Source of the DNA: Candidatus Syntrophopropionicum ammoniitolerans
GTDB taxonomy: Bacteria; Bacillota; Desulfotomaculia; Desulfotomaculales; Pelotomaculaceae
Direction: 5' to 3'
NCBI GenBank assembly: GCA_013201395.1
Contig: JABMJD010000003.1
Coordinates: 62,001-126,000, forward strand
DNA: 64,000 nucleotides
In this document: piece after piece, positions 16,946 to 26,014 of the stretch
Layout: each line of letters opens with the position of its first letter
Position numbering within the stretch: position 1 is the first letter of the stretch
Program-made: the position numbers and the translations under genes
The notes under the pieces: model-generated
Seen by the model: the letters and a program-made list of their open reading frames with translations, nothing else
What the model was told of the DNA's origin: nothing
Databases searched by the model: none

Positions 16946-18184
16946 ATGGGTGATGACTTGATTACATCTTTTGAAAATGCAAAAAAAAACATATTAAACT
17001 CCGTAAAGCCACTTGGATCTGAATTTATTCCCATTACAGCAGCCTATAATCGTGTTCTCTATGAGGATATTGTTTCAGAAATCATGGTCCCCCCCGCAGA
17101 TGATTCTGCCAGGGATGGTTATGCAATAATAGCGGCAGATACCCGGGGAGCAACAAAAAGCAACCCCATCAGGCTGCAGGTTGTGGGAGAAATACGGGCC
17201 GGTGAATCCGCCGCAGGCAAAAAGGTAACACCGGGGACTGCAATCAGAATAATGACGGGTGCACCAATACCACAAAACACAGATTCGGTAGTCCAATTTG
17301 AGGATACTGACGAAAAAAATGGCCATGTAGACATTTTTGTTGAAGTCAAGCCCGGCCAAAATTACAGACCGGCAGGAGAAACAATTAGAAAAGGAGATAC
17401 TGTTCTGCTGCGAGGCAAACGCCTGAACTCAGCAGACATCGGCATCCTGGCCTCACTAAATTACAGTTTGGTAAAGGTGTATAAACAGCCGGTTGTAGCC
17501 ATCATTTCCACCGGCGATGAACTGGCTGATCCAGGCGCAGATATTAAAAGTGGCCACATTAGGAACGCCAACGCCTATACCATATATACCGAGGTGAAAA
17601 AATGTAACGCCATTCCTGAATATATGGGTATAGCTAAAGATACTCTAACGGATGTAAAGGAAATTTTTTTGAAAGCCTTAAAGGCTAATGTTGTCATCTC
17701 AACAGGCGGTGTATCAAAGGGAAGGTATGACTTTGTTAAGGATATTTATACTGCCCTGGGTATCGAAATTCAATTTGAAAAGGTAAAGATTAGACCTGGC
17801 AAACCATTTACCTTTGGCAAGAAAGGGGACAAACTGTTCTTTGGTTTACCTGGAAATACTGTCCCTACCTTAACATCTTTTATCCAATTCGTCAGGCCCG
17901 CGCTCCTCAGCCTGATGGGGGCAAAACAATTGGAAAAACCCGTTGTAAATGCCACCCTGGAAGAGGATATAAATAATAACTCCGACAGTGTTAATCTTGT
18001 CAGAGGCTATTTTACAATAAAAAACAATGAATTCTATGTTACATCCACAGGTGGGCAAAAACCATCCATGTTACGCTCCATGAGTGGCGCTAATTGCCTG
18101 ATCATCGTTCCGGGCAAAATTGTCAAGCTAAGGGCGGGTGAAAAGGTGCCAATCCAATTAATTGATCATGAAGAGATATATTAG
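16946..18184 (+). CDS. moeA: molybdopterin molybdenumtransferase MoeA
   Basis: A 412-residue MoeA/gephyrin-E domain protein that inserts molybdate (or tungstate) into adenylated molybdopterin. Family signatures visible: PPADDSARDGYAI near residue 50, RIMTGAPIPQNTDSVVQFED, ISTGDEL, STGGVSKGRYDFVK and LPGNTVPTLTSF. All four MoeA domains appear present and the length is normal. It is convergent with tatA and sits behind a cofactor riboswitch with terminator, so it is probably switched off when cofactor is plentiful. Its closeness to the formate dehydrogenase genes fits cofactor supply for that enzyme. Confidence 0.93.
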   Translation: MGDDLITSFENAKKNILNSVKPLGSEFIPITAAYNRVLYEDIVSEIMVPPADDSARDGYAIIAADTRGATKSNPIRLQVVGEIRAGESAAGKKVTPGTAIRIMTGAPIPQNTDSVVQFEDTDEKNGHVDIFVEVKPGQNYRPAGETIRKGDTVLLRGKRLNSADIGILASLNYSLVKVYKQPVVAIISTGDELADPGADIKSGHIRNANAYTIYTEVKKCNAIPEYMGIAKDTLTDVKEIFLKALKANVVISTGGVSKGRYDFVKDIYTALGIEIQFEKVKIRPGKPFTFGKKGDKLFFGLPGNTVPTLTSFIQFVRPALLSLMGAKQLEKPVVNATLEEDINNNSDSVNLVRGYFTIKNNEFYVTSTGGQKPSMLRSMSGANCLIIVPGKIVKLRAGEKVPIQLIDHEEIY

Positions 18185-18216
18185 GATCTTTCAAAACATT
18201 CTATCATACGTGTCTG

Positions 18217-18462
18217 CTAGTTGGTTTTTTTCTGTGTCGCATTTGCAATTTGATTAACTTCTTTGTTAATTACTTCTTTGACTTCTTTAACCTCCTTTGT
18301 AACTTCTTCAAAATCTGCAAAACTGGCCGCTGAAGCACGCCTGAATTCATTCATTGTTTTGCCCAGCGCTTTCCCCATTTCAGGTAATTTGCTGGGTCCA
18401 AATATAACCAGTGCGATCACCAGAATTAATACCAGTTCTCCCATCCCCAAGTTGGGAAACAT
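18217..18462 (-). CDS. tatA: twin-arginine translocase subunit TatA
   Basis: An 81-residue protein with the TatA/B layout: short N-terminal membrane helix ([19 protein letters not shown]), the conserved FGP hinge, an amphipathic helix ([16 protein letters not shown]) and a charged tail with KEVKEV repeats. Phe before the GP favours TatA. It forms the pore-like part of the translocase with the TatC encoded at 13731; no tatB is present, as usual for Firmicutes. It is convergent with moeA. Confidence 0.88.
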   Translation of the reverse strand: MFPNLGMGELVLILVIALVIFGPSKLPEMGKALGKTMNEFRRASAASFADFEEVTKEVKEVKEVINKEVNQIANATQKKTN

Positions 18463-18595
18463 CTTACCACCCCCGTAGAAATAATGATATCCTAATTCTA
18501 TACCGGAGATAACAAAATCACAATATAATCTTATCTATAATCTTTTCTATGATCTTAATCATTCGGTACCTTAATAAATATTCCTGCCGGAACCC

Positions 18596-19456
18596 TCAAA
18601 CCTGACGGTCTTCGGGTGCCTCCATTGTAAAACGGCCCAATTTACCACTCCGGAATTCCTTTATAAAAACCTGGGCCACCCTTGTGGCGTCTACTTTGCC
18701 GCCAGCCAAAAGCAATCCCCTCGTTCTTCCTATCACCTGAAGCATTTCCGCCGTTTCCACGGGAAATTCTCCTGCTATTTTGTAGCGCCGCCGCAAAGCA
18801 TGGGGATAATTTTGCATGATCCATCCCAGTAAATTGCAAGCCACATCATATAGATCATAAATATCTTCCTTAATCGCACCTGTTGCTGCCAACCTAAAAG
18901 AAACTGCTGCGTCCGCAAACTTGGGCCAGAGCACACCGGGTGTATCCATTAGATCCAGGCTTCCGGCCGCCCTGATCCACTGGCGTCCCCTGGTAATGCC
19001 CGGTTTATCTTCAGTTCTGGCAACATTACGGCCGGCAAGTTTATTAATAAAATATGACTTCCCTACATTGGGTATCCCCACCACCATGCAGCGGGTCGGC
19101 CTGGGGCGTCGGCCTGAAGAAGCCAATGTGGCCATTTTTTTGGCGGCAAGCTTTTGTGCCATGCCCGGCACCCGCTTTATTCCCCTACCGCTCAAGGAGT
19201 CAACTGCCGTAGCAGGGGACCCCTTTTTTAAAAAAAAACTCTCCCAGTGAGAAGTGAGGACAGGGTCAGCCAGATCCGACTTATTTAAAACGATGAGCCT
19301 GGGTTTTCCTTTGGTTACAGCATTAATATCCGGGTTTTGGCTGCTGGCTGGTATTCTTGCATCTAAAATTTCTATTACAATGTCCACCAATCCCAGATCC
19401 CTTTTTATTTGCTGCCTGGTTTTAGCCATATGTCCCGGAAACCATTGAATATCCAT
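18596..19456 (-). CDS. rbgA: ribosome biogenesis GTPase RbgA (YlqF)
   Basis: A 286-residue circularly permuted GTPase needed for late assembly of the 50S subunit. The G4 motif NKSDLAD comes before the G1 motif GIPNVGKSYFIN and the G3-like DTPGVLWPK, the permuted order of this family. A C-terminal ANTAR-like domain (GLLLAGGKVDATRVAQVFIKEFRSG) follows. It starts with MDIQWFPGHMAKT, the family hallmark. It lies next to lepB and rplS in the conserved order. Confidence 0.95.
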   Translation of the reverse strand: MDIQWFPGHMAKTRQQIKRDLGLVDIVIEILDARIPASSQNPDINAVTKGKPRLIVLNKSDLADPVLTSHWESFFLKKGSPATAVDSLSGRGIKRVPGMAQKLAAKKMATLASSGRRPRPTRCMVVGIPNVGKSYFINKLAGRNVARTEDKPGITRGRQWIRAAGSLDLMDTPGVLWPKFADAAVSFRLAATGAIKEDIYDLYDVACNLLGWIMQNYPHALRRRYKIAGEFPVETAEMLQVIGRTRGLLLAGGKVDATRVAQVFIKEFRSGKLGRFTMEAPEDRQV

Positions 19457-19494
19457 AACCCACCTCCAAACTGGTTAACATTAACGTAGTTTAT

Positions 19495-20034
19495 CTACCT
19501 GGCCACTCCAATACGCTCCGGCGGCCAGTAAATTAACACCTCTTTCCCCACTATCAAATTCCTGGGCACGTAGCCCCAATCTCTACTGTCACTGCTGTTA
19601 TTGCGGTTATCCCCAAGCATAAAATAGCTTTCCTCCGGTACCGTCACCGGCCCATAATCTTCAAACATTAACCCCTGTGGCAGGTAATCCTCAGGCACCG
19701 GCTGGTCGTTAATATATAGTTTACTGTCCCTAATCGCTACTGTCTCCCCACCAATAGCGATCAGTCTTTTAACAAAATACCTGCTGGTGTCTTTGGGGTA
19801 TTTAAAAACAACAATATCTCCTCGCTTCGGTTCATCCAGCCGATAAGACAATTTGCTGGCAAAGATATAATCCTGCACCTGCAGTGTAGGCTCCATTGAA
19901 CCAGAAGGAATACGGAAATTTTGCATTATGAAGGTATGTATGATAAAAGCCAAAACTGCAGCCACCAAAAGTGATTGCAGGACTTCCTTAAAAAATGAAG
20001 GGTTTTTCTTGGCGGGGGCCCCATTCTGATCCAA
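19495..20034 (-). CDS. lepB: signal peptidase I
   Basis: A 179-residue type I signal peptidase with one N-terminal membrane helix (about 19-38), which cleaves signal peptides outside the membrane. Catalytic serine in PSGSMEPTL (Ser46) and lysine in YFVKRLIAIGGE (Lys89) are visible, with the GDNRNNSSDSRDWG box near the C-terminus. The length is typical of single-span Firmicute enzymes. It lies between rplS and rbgA, as in many Firmicutes. Confidence 0.95.
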   Translation of the reverse strand: MDQNGAPAKKNPSFFKEVLQSLLVAAVLAFIIHTFIMQNFRIPSGSMEPTLQVQDYIFASKLSYRLDEPKRGDIVVFKYPKDTSRYFVKRLIAIGGETVAIRDSKLYINDQPVPEDYLPQGLMFEDYGPVTVPEESYFMLGDNRNNSSDSRDWGYVPRNLIVGKEVLIYWPPERIGVAR

Positions 20035-20134
20035 ACCTATTACCTCCTGGAATTAACTCGCTTGGCTACTGCTCTTAGCAGCACAATACGGCTCAAGGCA
20101 AAGCTGCCTGTTTATTTCGGGTTAAAAGCAAGAG

Positions 20135-20155
20135 GGGACTGTATTAGCCAGTCCC
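20135..20155 (-). terminator. hairpin after rplS
   Basis: GGGACT and AGTCCC (20135..20140 and 20150..20155) pair around nine bases, just downstream of the rplS stop. The trailing sequence on minus is CCTCTTGCTTTTA, so it is a weak terminator at best. Confidence 0.4.
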
Positions 20156-20162
20156 TTCATGT

Positions 20163-20504
20163 TTACCGTTTATCCTGAATGCGAGCAGCTTTGCCCCGCA
20201 ACCCGCGCAGGTAATACAGCTTGGCCCGGCGCACCCGGCCTCTTCTCATTACCTCAATACGATCAATTTTTGGAGTGTGCAGGGGGAATGTTCTTTCCAC
20301 GCCTATCCCATAAGAAACCCTTCTAACGGTAAAGGTTTCACCCAGGCCGCCACCACGTCGTCTTATAACCACACCCTCAAAAACCTGAATTCTTTCCCGG
20401 GTGCCTTCTATAACCTTCACGTGCACTCTTACTGTATCCCCGGGATTAAACCTGACTATATTCCCCTTAATTTGCTCCTCTTCAAGCGAATGGATGAGGT
20501 TCAC
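20163..20504 (-). CDS. rplS: 50S ribosomal protein L19
   Basis: A 113-residue L19: [15 protein letters not shown]-type core (here [16 protein letters not shown]), [41 protein letters not shown] and a C-terminal [20 protein letters not shown] at 20504 is chosen because AAGGAGG precedes it and it gives the normal length; the longer frame adds a cysteine-rich stretch not found in L19. It is downstream of trmD. Confidence 0.95.
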   Translation of the reverse strand: MNLIHSLEEEQIKGNIVRFNPGDTVRVHVKVIEGTRERIQVFEGVVIRRRGGGLGETFTVRRVSYGIGVERTFPLHTPKIDRIEVMRRGRVRRAKLYYLRGLRGKAARIQDKR

Positions 20505-20649
20505 TTTAAGAATACCTCCTTCCCCTAGAATACATTTAATGTTATTATTGCAAATACAAAACAAACATGTTTTACACCAGTGGTAATTATAGCACAAACA
20601 GTTTTAAGCAGCAACAAATATCCACCAAGCTAAAACCTATATTGGCAAC

Positions 20650-21402
20650 CTAACTGAGATCAAGGCCCTGCAGATCACTTTTCAGTTTTTTCAATATGGC
20701 CTTGTCTTCTTCGGTCATTTCCAATTGGGTCAGCATTTCCGGTCGTCGTTCTAATGTTCTAATTAGGGATTGTCTCCTGCGCCATTTCCTAATCTCTTCA
20801 TGGTGGCCGCTTAAAAGAATATCGGGTACAACCTGCCCGCGAAATTCCCTGGGCCTGGTATACTGTGGGTATTCTAATAAACTATTATTAAAGGATTCTT
20901 CCTGCACCGACGCATGATCCCCTAGTACCCCCGGAATGAGCCGGGTAACTGCGTCAATCACTACCATTGCCGGCAGCTCGCCACCTGTGAGGACATAGTC
21001 ACCAATTGATATTTCGTCAGTTACAAGCTCCTCCCGCACCCGTTCATCCACACCCTCATAATGGCCGCAAATAAAAATCAGATTTTCCTCACCAGCCAAA
21101 TGAAGGGCTGTCGCCTGGCTGAAAGGCCTGCCCTGGGGACACATCAGGACTATCCGAGTGGTGTCCTGATGCTCTCTAAGGACATTTCCTACTGCGTTAA
21201 AAATAGCCTCCGGCGACATGACCATACCCGCACCGCCTCCATAAGGGGTATCATCTACTGTGCGGTGTTTGTTGGTTGAAAAGTCTCGGATATCTACCAG
21301 GTTAACAGCAATTAAGCCTTTGTCCTGGGCTCTCTTCAGGATGCTGGTGGAGAACGGCCCGGCGAACATCTCCGGGAAAAGGGTGAGGATATCAATTCTC
21401 AT
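20650..21402 (-). CDS. trmD: tRNA (guanine-N1)-methyltransferase
   Basis: TrmD, about 250 residues, methylates G37 of tRNAs and so prevents frameshifting. Visible are [13 protein letters not shown] at the start, [11 protein letters not shown], the trefoil-knot region [11 protein letters not shown] and [21 protein letters not shown] at 21402 fits the family start; upstream codons would only extend into rimM. Start and rimM stop overlap by about 11 bases, implying coupled translation. Follows rimM and precedes rplS, the standard order. Confidence 0.95.
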   Translation of the reverse strand: MRIDILTLFPEMFAGPFSTSILKRAQDKGLIAVNLVDIRDFSTNKHRTVDDTPYGGGAGMVMSPEAIFNAVGNVLREHQDTTRIVLMCPQGRPFSQATALHLAGEENLIFICGHYEGVDERVREELVTDEISIGDYVLTGGELPAMVVIDAVTRLIPGVLGDHASVQEESFNNSLLEYPQYTRPREFRGQVVPDILLSGHHEEIRKWRRRQSLIRTLERRPEMLTQLEMTEEDKAILKKLKSDLQGLDLS

Positions 21403-21910
21403 CATCAACCAGCCCGTCCGGCAGTTCAACAAACATTGTCCGGCCGGGCAAATCAATCTTCTTTACTACCTGTTTGAGGGCCGGGATGAGCACTTGTCTA
21501 GAACCTGTTTCTACAATATACACATCGTTTGCTCCAGTTTGCAGAATATCTGTAATTTCCCCCAAAGACCCTCTAGTTTTATCCTTTACGGTAAGCCCAA
21601 TAATATCAAAAATATAGTAGGTGTCTTCAGGCAGAGGAAGCAGATTGGTTCGGGTAATTTCCAGTAGTGCCCCTTTAAGTTCTACCGCTCCATTCATATC
21701 CGCTATTTCTTTAAATTTAACAATGAGATACCTTTTATGCGGGACGACACTTTCCACTGTCATCAGCTTCCTGGACTCTTTTAGGGACACATACATTTGG
21801 CTATTGACTGCAAATCTTTCCGGATGCTCAGTTAGCGGTAGGACCCGGACAGCACCTGTCCTTCCCTGGGTGTTTAAAACCTTGCCCACAGTTATATATT
21901 CTTCAGTCAT
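21392..21910 (-). CDS. rimM: 16S rRNA processing protein RimM
   Basis: A 172-residue RimM, a 30S maturation factor that binds protein S19. The N-terminal domain starts [30 protein letters not shown] and a PRC-barrel domain follows ([25 protein letters not shown]), ending with DDEN. Its start follows the KH-domain gene by three bases and its end overlaps trmD, so the string is translated as one unit. Confidence 0.93.
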   Translation of the reverse strand: MTEEYITVGKVLNTQGRTGAVRVLPLTEHPERFAVNSQMYVSLKESRKLMTVESVVPHKRYLIVKFKEIADMNGAVELKGALLEITRTNLLPLPEDTYYIFDIIGLTVKDKTRGSLGEITDILQTGANDVYIVETGSRQVLIPALKQVVKKIDLPGRTMFVELPDGLVDDEN

Positions 21911-21913
21911 GAT

Positions 21914-22141
21914 CTAGATTATTTCCACTATCACTTTTTTCTTTTGACGCGCCGCAGCCACTTTGACCACTGCCCTGATCGCCTTTGCAATACGTCCTTG
22001 TTTGCCTATAACCTTACCCATATCTCCCCGGGCTACCTGCAGTTCGATTAGAACTGATCTGTCTTTTTCGATCATATTAACCACTACTTCTTCAGGTTGG
22101 TCAACGAGAGCCTTGGCCAAAGTTTCCACCAATTCTTTCAT
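21914..22141 (-). CDS. khpA: KH-domain RNA-binding protein KhpA (YlqC)
   Basis: A 75-residue single KH domain protein with the GKVIGKQGRIAKAIR signature (GxxG loop that grips RNA). It belongs to UPF0109/YlqC, known as KhpA in streptococci where it partners KhpB in control of cell division messages. Between rpsP and rimM, as is usual in Firmicutes. Confidence 0.93.
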   Translation of the reverse strand: MKELVETLAKALVDQPEEVVVNMIEKDRSVLIELQVARGDMGKVIGKQGRIAKAIRAVVKVAAARQKKKVIVEII

Positions 22142-22155
22142 TAATAATAGCCTCC

Positions 22156-22425
22156 CTATTCACTGACCTCTCCTGCTGTCTTTTTCAATATTCCAGCCTT
22201 ATTAAATAAGGCTTTGGCAGTTTCTGAAAGTCTGGCACCCTTGCTGATCCAATCCAGTGCCCTTTCTTCATTAATATTGATCACCACCGGATTTTTTAGG
22301 GGGTCATAAAACCCAATTTCCTCAATAAACCTACCATCCCTTGGTGAACGTGAATCAGCAACGACTACACGATAGAAAGGTGTTTTTTTTGCGCCCATTC
22401 TTTTTAAGCGGATTTTTACAGCCAT
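22156..22425 (-). CDS. rpsP: 30S ribosomal protein S16
   Basis: An 89-residue S16 with the family start [52 protein letters not shown] precedes the ATG. It lies between ffh and khpA. Confidence 0.96.
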   Translation of the reverse strand: MAVKIRLKRMGAKKTPFYRVVVADSRSPRDGRFIEEIGFYDPLKNPVVININEERALDWISKGARLSETAKALFNKAGILKKTAGEVSE

Positions 22426-22449
22426 ATGTCCTCACCTCCTTTTATTGAT

Positions 22450-23799
22450 CTAATTCATGAAAGGGTTTTTAAGCATTTTGCCACCCTTTTTTAATGTTTT
22501 TTCCATATCCAAAAATTGCTTCATCATTTTTTTAGTCTGCTCAAACTGTTTAAGCAGGCGATTAACGTCCTGTACCGTGGTGCCGCTGCCCCTGGCAATC
22601 CTCCTTTTTCTACTGCCGTTAAGCACCCGTTCCGGTTCATTTCGCTCCACCCGGGTCATGGAGTTGACAATCGCTTCCACAAAAACGAGCTCTTTTTCTT
22701 CCAATTTGATGTCTTTTAACTTCTTTACGCCTCCCAGACCAGGGATCATCCCTAAAACCTGTTCCAGGGGGCCAAGTTTTTTTACCTGGTTTAATTGTTC
22801 CATAAAATCATCGAGGGTAAAATCCATACTTTTGATTTTTTTCTGCATTTGGGCCATTTTTTCCGCATTGAAGTTCTCCTGGGCTTTCTCAATTAGAGTC
22901 AGCATATCACCCATACCAAGAATTCGTTCCGCCATCCGTTCCGGATGAAATGGCTCCAAGGTGTCCAGCTTTTCACCGACACCAATAAATTTTATCGGTT
23001 TACCTGTAACAGAGCGTACAGAAAGGGCCGCCCCGCCTCTGGTATCGCCATCTAGTTTGGTCAGGACCACCCCTGCCACACCTAAACGCTGATCAAAGGT
23101 CTCAGCTACATTTACTGCCGCCTGGCCGGTCATGGCATCTACCACCAGCAGTATTTCATGGGGGACAATCGTTTCCTTCATGTTTTCCAGTTCTGCCATA
23201 AGTTCTTCATTTACCTCTTGGCGTCCGGCAGTATCAATAATGACAATATCTCTGCCCCCTGTAAGGGCACCTTCAACTGAAGCCCGGGCAATATTAACGG
23301 GATTTTTCTGCCCCGGCATGGTAAAGACAGGTATATTTAGCTGGTTACCGAGCACCTCCAGCTGTTTTACCGCTGCCGGCCGGTAGACATCAGCAGCTAC
23401 CAACAAAGGACGCCGGCCCTGCTTTCGCTGCAGATTAGCTAATTTGGCGGCAGTTGTTGTTTTACCTGCACCATTTAACCCCACCATCATGATAATAGTG
23501 GGCGGCTTGGAGGAAAGATTGATTTTACTATTTTGCCCACCCATGAGGATTGTAAGCTCCTCATGCACTATTTTGATCACATGCTGGGCCGGATTTAAGC
23601 TGGCCAGCAGCTCCTGGCCGATAGCCCGTTCCCTGATCTTGGAGACAAAGTCCTTGACAACCCTAAAATTAACATCTGCCTCCAAAAGCGCCAGGCGCAC
23701 CTCACGCAGGGCCTCATTAACATCAGCTTCGGTAAGGCGTCCCTTCCCTTTTAATTTTTTAAAGGTTTCCTGCAGCCTTTCAGCCAAATTGGCAAACAT
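22450..23799 (-). CDS. ffh: signal recognition particle protein Ffh
   Basis: A 449-residue SRP54 GTPase that delivers nascent membrane and secreted proteins to FtsY. The N domain is followed by the G domain with GLNGAGKTTTAAKLA, DTAGRQ, TKLDGDTRGGAALS, and the C-terminal methionine-rich M domain (MAQMQKKIKSMDFTLDDFMEQ, then a basic GSRKRRIARGSG motif that binds SRP RNA). ATG at 23799 (MFANLAERLQ) is supported by GGGGGTGG upstream. No SRP RNA gene was recognised nearby. Confidence 0.95.
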   Translation of the reverse strand: MFANLAERLQETFKKLKGKGRLTEADVNEALREVRLALLEADVNFRVVKDFVSKIRERAIGQELLASLNPAQHVIKIVHEELTILMGGQNSKINLSSKPPTIIMMVGLNGAGKTTTAAKLANLQRKQGRRPLLVAADVYRPAAVKQLEVLGNQLNIPVFTMPGQKNPVNIARASVEGALTGGRDIVIIDTAGRQEVNEELMAELENMKETIVPHEILLVVDAMTGQAAVNVAETFDQRLGVAGVVLTKLDGDTRGGAALSVRSVTGKPIKFIGVGEKLDTLEPFHPERMAERILGMGDMLTLIEKAQENFNAEKMAQMQKKIKSMDFTLDDFMEQLNQVKKLGPLEQVLGMIPGLGGVKKLKDIKLEEKELVFVEAIVNSMTRVERNEPERVLNGSRKRRIARGSGTTVQDVNRLLKQFEQTKKMMKQFLDMEKTLKKGGKMLKNPFMN

Positions 23800-23856
23800 A
23801 GTTGTCCACCCCCTATCTTTGTTTCTCCACAAAAATCAATATTGTTTAGATTCTCA

Positions 23857-24201
23857 CTACATTTCCAGGACTTCCCCAATATTTTTCTGTGCCTCGCGCA
23901 GCCTATTTCTGTTTTCTGCCGTTTCGCATTCCTTGAGTATAGCAACAACGGCAGTAAGTTTATCTCTTTCCACTGTTGATTTTCTCGCCAACCCCAGCTT
24001 TTCTTCATATTTTTTTAATATCTGTTCCGCTCTTTTCAAGGTATCATATACCGCCTGGCGTGTTACCTTAAATTCAGCGGCAATTTCAGCCAGGGACAGA
24101 TTCTGACAGTAGTATAATTCCATATAATCTTTTTGACGCTCAGTTAGAAGTACACCATAGAAATCAAAAAGCATATTCATCCAGGCTACCTTCTCAAGCA
24201 A
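23857..24201 (-). CDS. ylxM: YlxM/UPF0122 helix-turn-helix SRP-associated protein
   Basis: A 114-residue UPF0122 protein: sigma-factor-like helix-turn-helix ([41 protein letters not shown]) with a short C-terminal helix. In Gram-positive bacteria YlxM is encoded just before ffh and, where studied, modulates the SRP GTPase cycle. The TTG start gives [15 protein letters not shown], which fits the family. The 250 bases upstream to the divergent aminotransferase hold no gene. Confidence 0.9.
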   Translation of the reverse strand: MLEKVAWMNMLFDFYGVLLTERQKDYMELYYCQNLSLAEIAAEFKVTRQAVYDTLKRAEQILKKYEEKLGLARKSTVERDKLTAVVAILKECETAENRNRLREAQKNIGEVLEM

Positions 24202-24452
24202 CTACTTGCCCCCTTCCTCTCGCCGTGCCGGCAACCCGGCCTTTTGGGCAAAAATTAGGTTATGTCACCCGATGCAGCTGAACAAACCTTACCTTTACAG
24301 TACTGCTTTATGCTCACTGCAAAGGTGATAAGCTTTACAGGTAGATTCTAAACAATTGCTTCCTTGGTGTCAAGCAAAAAACACTTATTTTATTTTCATG
24401 AAGGTTATTTTGACCAGGGGAAAGAAAATCTTATAGCGGAGGTGCAGTAGTA

Positions 24453-25874
24453 TTGAAAACTAAATCAGACAGAAATCGAAAAAGCACAAAACCAGCAAAT
24501 TTTATCCCACTTGAAGAAGCGGTTAAACAAAGTCGGCAACAGGTAGCAGAAAACCATAAGACCTACTTAAATTCAGGACTGGCCACGATGTTGGGACTTC
24601 TAGACTTTGACAAACAGTTTGTACGTGCCGAGGGAATTTATGTTTGGGACAGCAAAGGTGTCAAATATATGGATTTTCTAGGCGCTTATGGTGCCCTGAA
24701 CACAGGACACAACCATCCCCAAATCCTGGCTGCAATTGATCAGGTAAAAGGAATGCCCAACCTGCTCCAGGTTTCTCTTGGTACGATTGTAGCCGCCCTG
24801 GCCAAAAATCTAGCCCTGGTGACACCGGGTAACCTGCAGCGTTCCTTTATTTGCAACAGCGGGGCGGAGGCAGTAGAAGGAGCCCTAAAACTAGCCCGTG
24901 CTGCCAGCGGCCGGCAAAAATTGATCTACTGTGAAGGTTCTTTTCATGGTAAAACCTTGGGCGCTTTAGCGGTAACCGGGCGGGGCAAATACCAAAAGGT
25001 ATTTCAGCCCCTGGTACCGGGCTGCACGGCAGTACCCTACGGCGACCTTGATTCCCTAACCGAAGAACTTAAAAAAGAAGACGTAGCCGCCTTTATACTT
25101 GAACCTATACAGGGTGAAGGAGGAATTATAATTCCACCTTCGGGTTACCTTGCTGGGGTGAGAAAAATCTGCTCCCAGTATGGAACCCTGCTAATTATTG
25201 ATGAAATTCAAACCGGGTTGGGGCGCACAGGTAAATTGTTTGCTTGCCAACATGATGATATCACACCGGATATTATGTGTCTGGCCAAATCTCTGGGCGG
25301 TGGTGTTATGCCGGCAGGTGCCTACATTACCACTGATGAAATATGGAAAAAGGCCTATGGGGGTATGGACAAAGCACTGCTGCATACTTCAACTTTTGGG
25401 GGTAACACCTGGGCTGCGGCGGCAGCCATAGCCTCATTGGAGGTAATACTTGAGGAAAACCTGCCCCAGAAGGCCGGGGAAACAGGCGCCTATCTGCTCC
25501 AAGGACTGACTCGTTTAAAGGAAAAGTACCCACTGATCAAGGATGTGCGGGGCCGGGGGTTGATGGCCGGTATCGAATTTAACCAGCCGGGGGCTATGGC
25601 CTCCAAGATTTCCTTCGGCCTGGCCACCAAGCTCTCAGAGGAATATCTAGGTAGCCTGGTGGCGGGGGAACTGATGAACAAACATCACATAATTACTGCC
25701 TATACCCTGAACAATCCTAACGTGATTAGGCTGGAACCACCGTTAGGTGTCACCAGGGAGCAAATTGACATTGTTCTGGTAGCCCTGGAGGATATTTTCA
25801 CTAAACACAGGGGCTTTCTTAGTGCTGCTAAATCAGGGGCCAAGTCAATAATTAAATCTTTCATCAAAAAATAA
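24453..25874 (+). CDS. class III PLP aminotransferase (putrescine/ornithine type)
   Basis: A 473-residue fold-type I aminotransferase: NSGAEAVEGALKLAR (phosphate binding), FHGKTLGALAVTGR, ILEPIQGEGGI, LLIIDEIQTGLGRTGKLFA and CLAKSLGGGVMPAGA with the PLP lysine. The long N-terminal extension before MLGLLDFDKQFVRAEG resembles putrescine aminotransferase (PatA/YgjG) more than acetylornithine aminotransferase, but substrate cannot be decided. TTG start with GGAGGTG upstream. It stands alone on plus, convergent with the mtaD group. Confidence 0.82.
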   Translation: MKTKSDRNRKSTKPANFIPLEEAVKQSRQQVAENHKTYLNSGLATMLGLLDFDKQFVRAEGIYVWDSKGVKYMDFLGAYGALNTGHNHPQILAAIDQVKGMPNLLQVSLGTIVAALAKNLALVTPGNLQRSFICNSGAEAVEGALKLARAASGRQKLIYCEGSFHGKTLGALAVTGRGKYQKVFQPLVPGCTAVPYGDLDSLTEELKKEDVAAFILEPIQGEGGIIIPPSGYLAGVRKICSQYGTLLIIDEIQTGLGRTGKLFACQHDDITPDIMCLAKSLGGGVMPAGAYITTDEIWKKAYGGMDKALLHTSTFGGNTWAAAAAIASLEVILEENLPQKAGETGAYLLQGLTRLKEKYPLIKDVRGRGLMAGIEFNQPGAMASKISFGLATKLSEEYLGSLVAGELMNKHHIITAYTLNNPNVIRLEPPLGVTREQIDIVLVALEDIFTKHRGFLSAAKSGAKSIIKSFIKK

Positions 25875-25886
25875 AGACTACTTGGT

Positions 25887-25997
25887 CTAATAGGATGATC
25901 AGATTAACAAGATAGAAACCAATGTTTAACGACGGTAGCGAAAATTGCCCCTGGTGGGGTATGGTTTTCATCCTGTTAATCTTTTAAATCCTATTAG
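25887..25997. repeat. long palindromic element between convergent genes
   Basis: An imperfect 111-base hairpin. Outer arms CTAATAGGAT and ATCCTATTAG pair perfectly; inside, AGATTAACAAGAT faces ATCCTGTTAATCT and GAAACCA faces TGGTTTTC, with a GCCCC/GGGG tip. It lies between the aminotransferase and mtaD stop codons, so it could act as a two-way terminator. Its form suggests an intergenic repeat family (REP or MITE-like), though no second copy was seen here. Confidence 0.6.
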
Positions 25998-26014
25998 CCC
26001 TTTGATCTACTGAA

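Noticed and set aside
24410-24437. TTGACC...TATAGC as promoter of the aminotransferase
   Set aside because: The start point would fall within the ribosome-binding site, leaving no usable leader.
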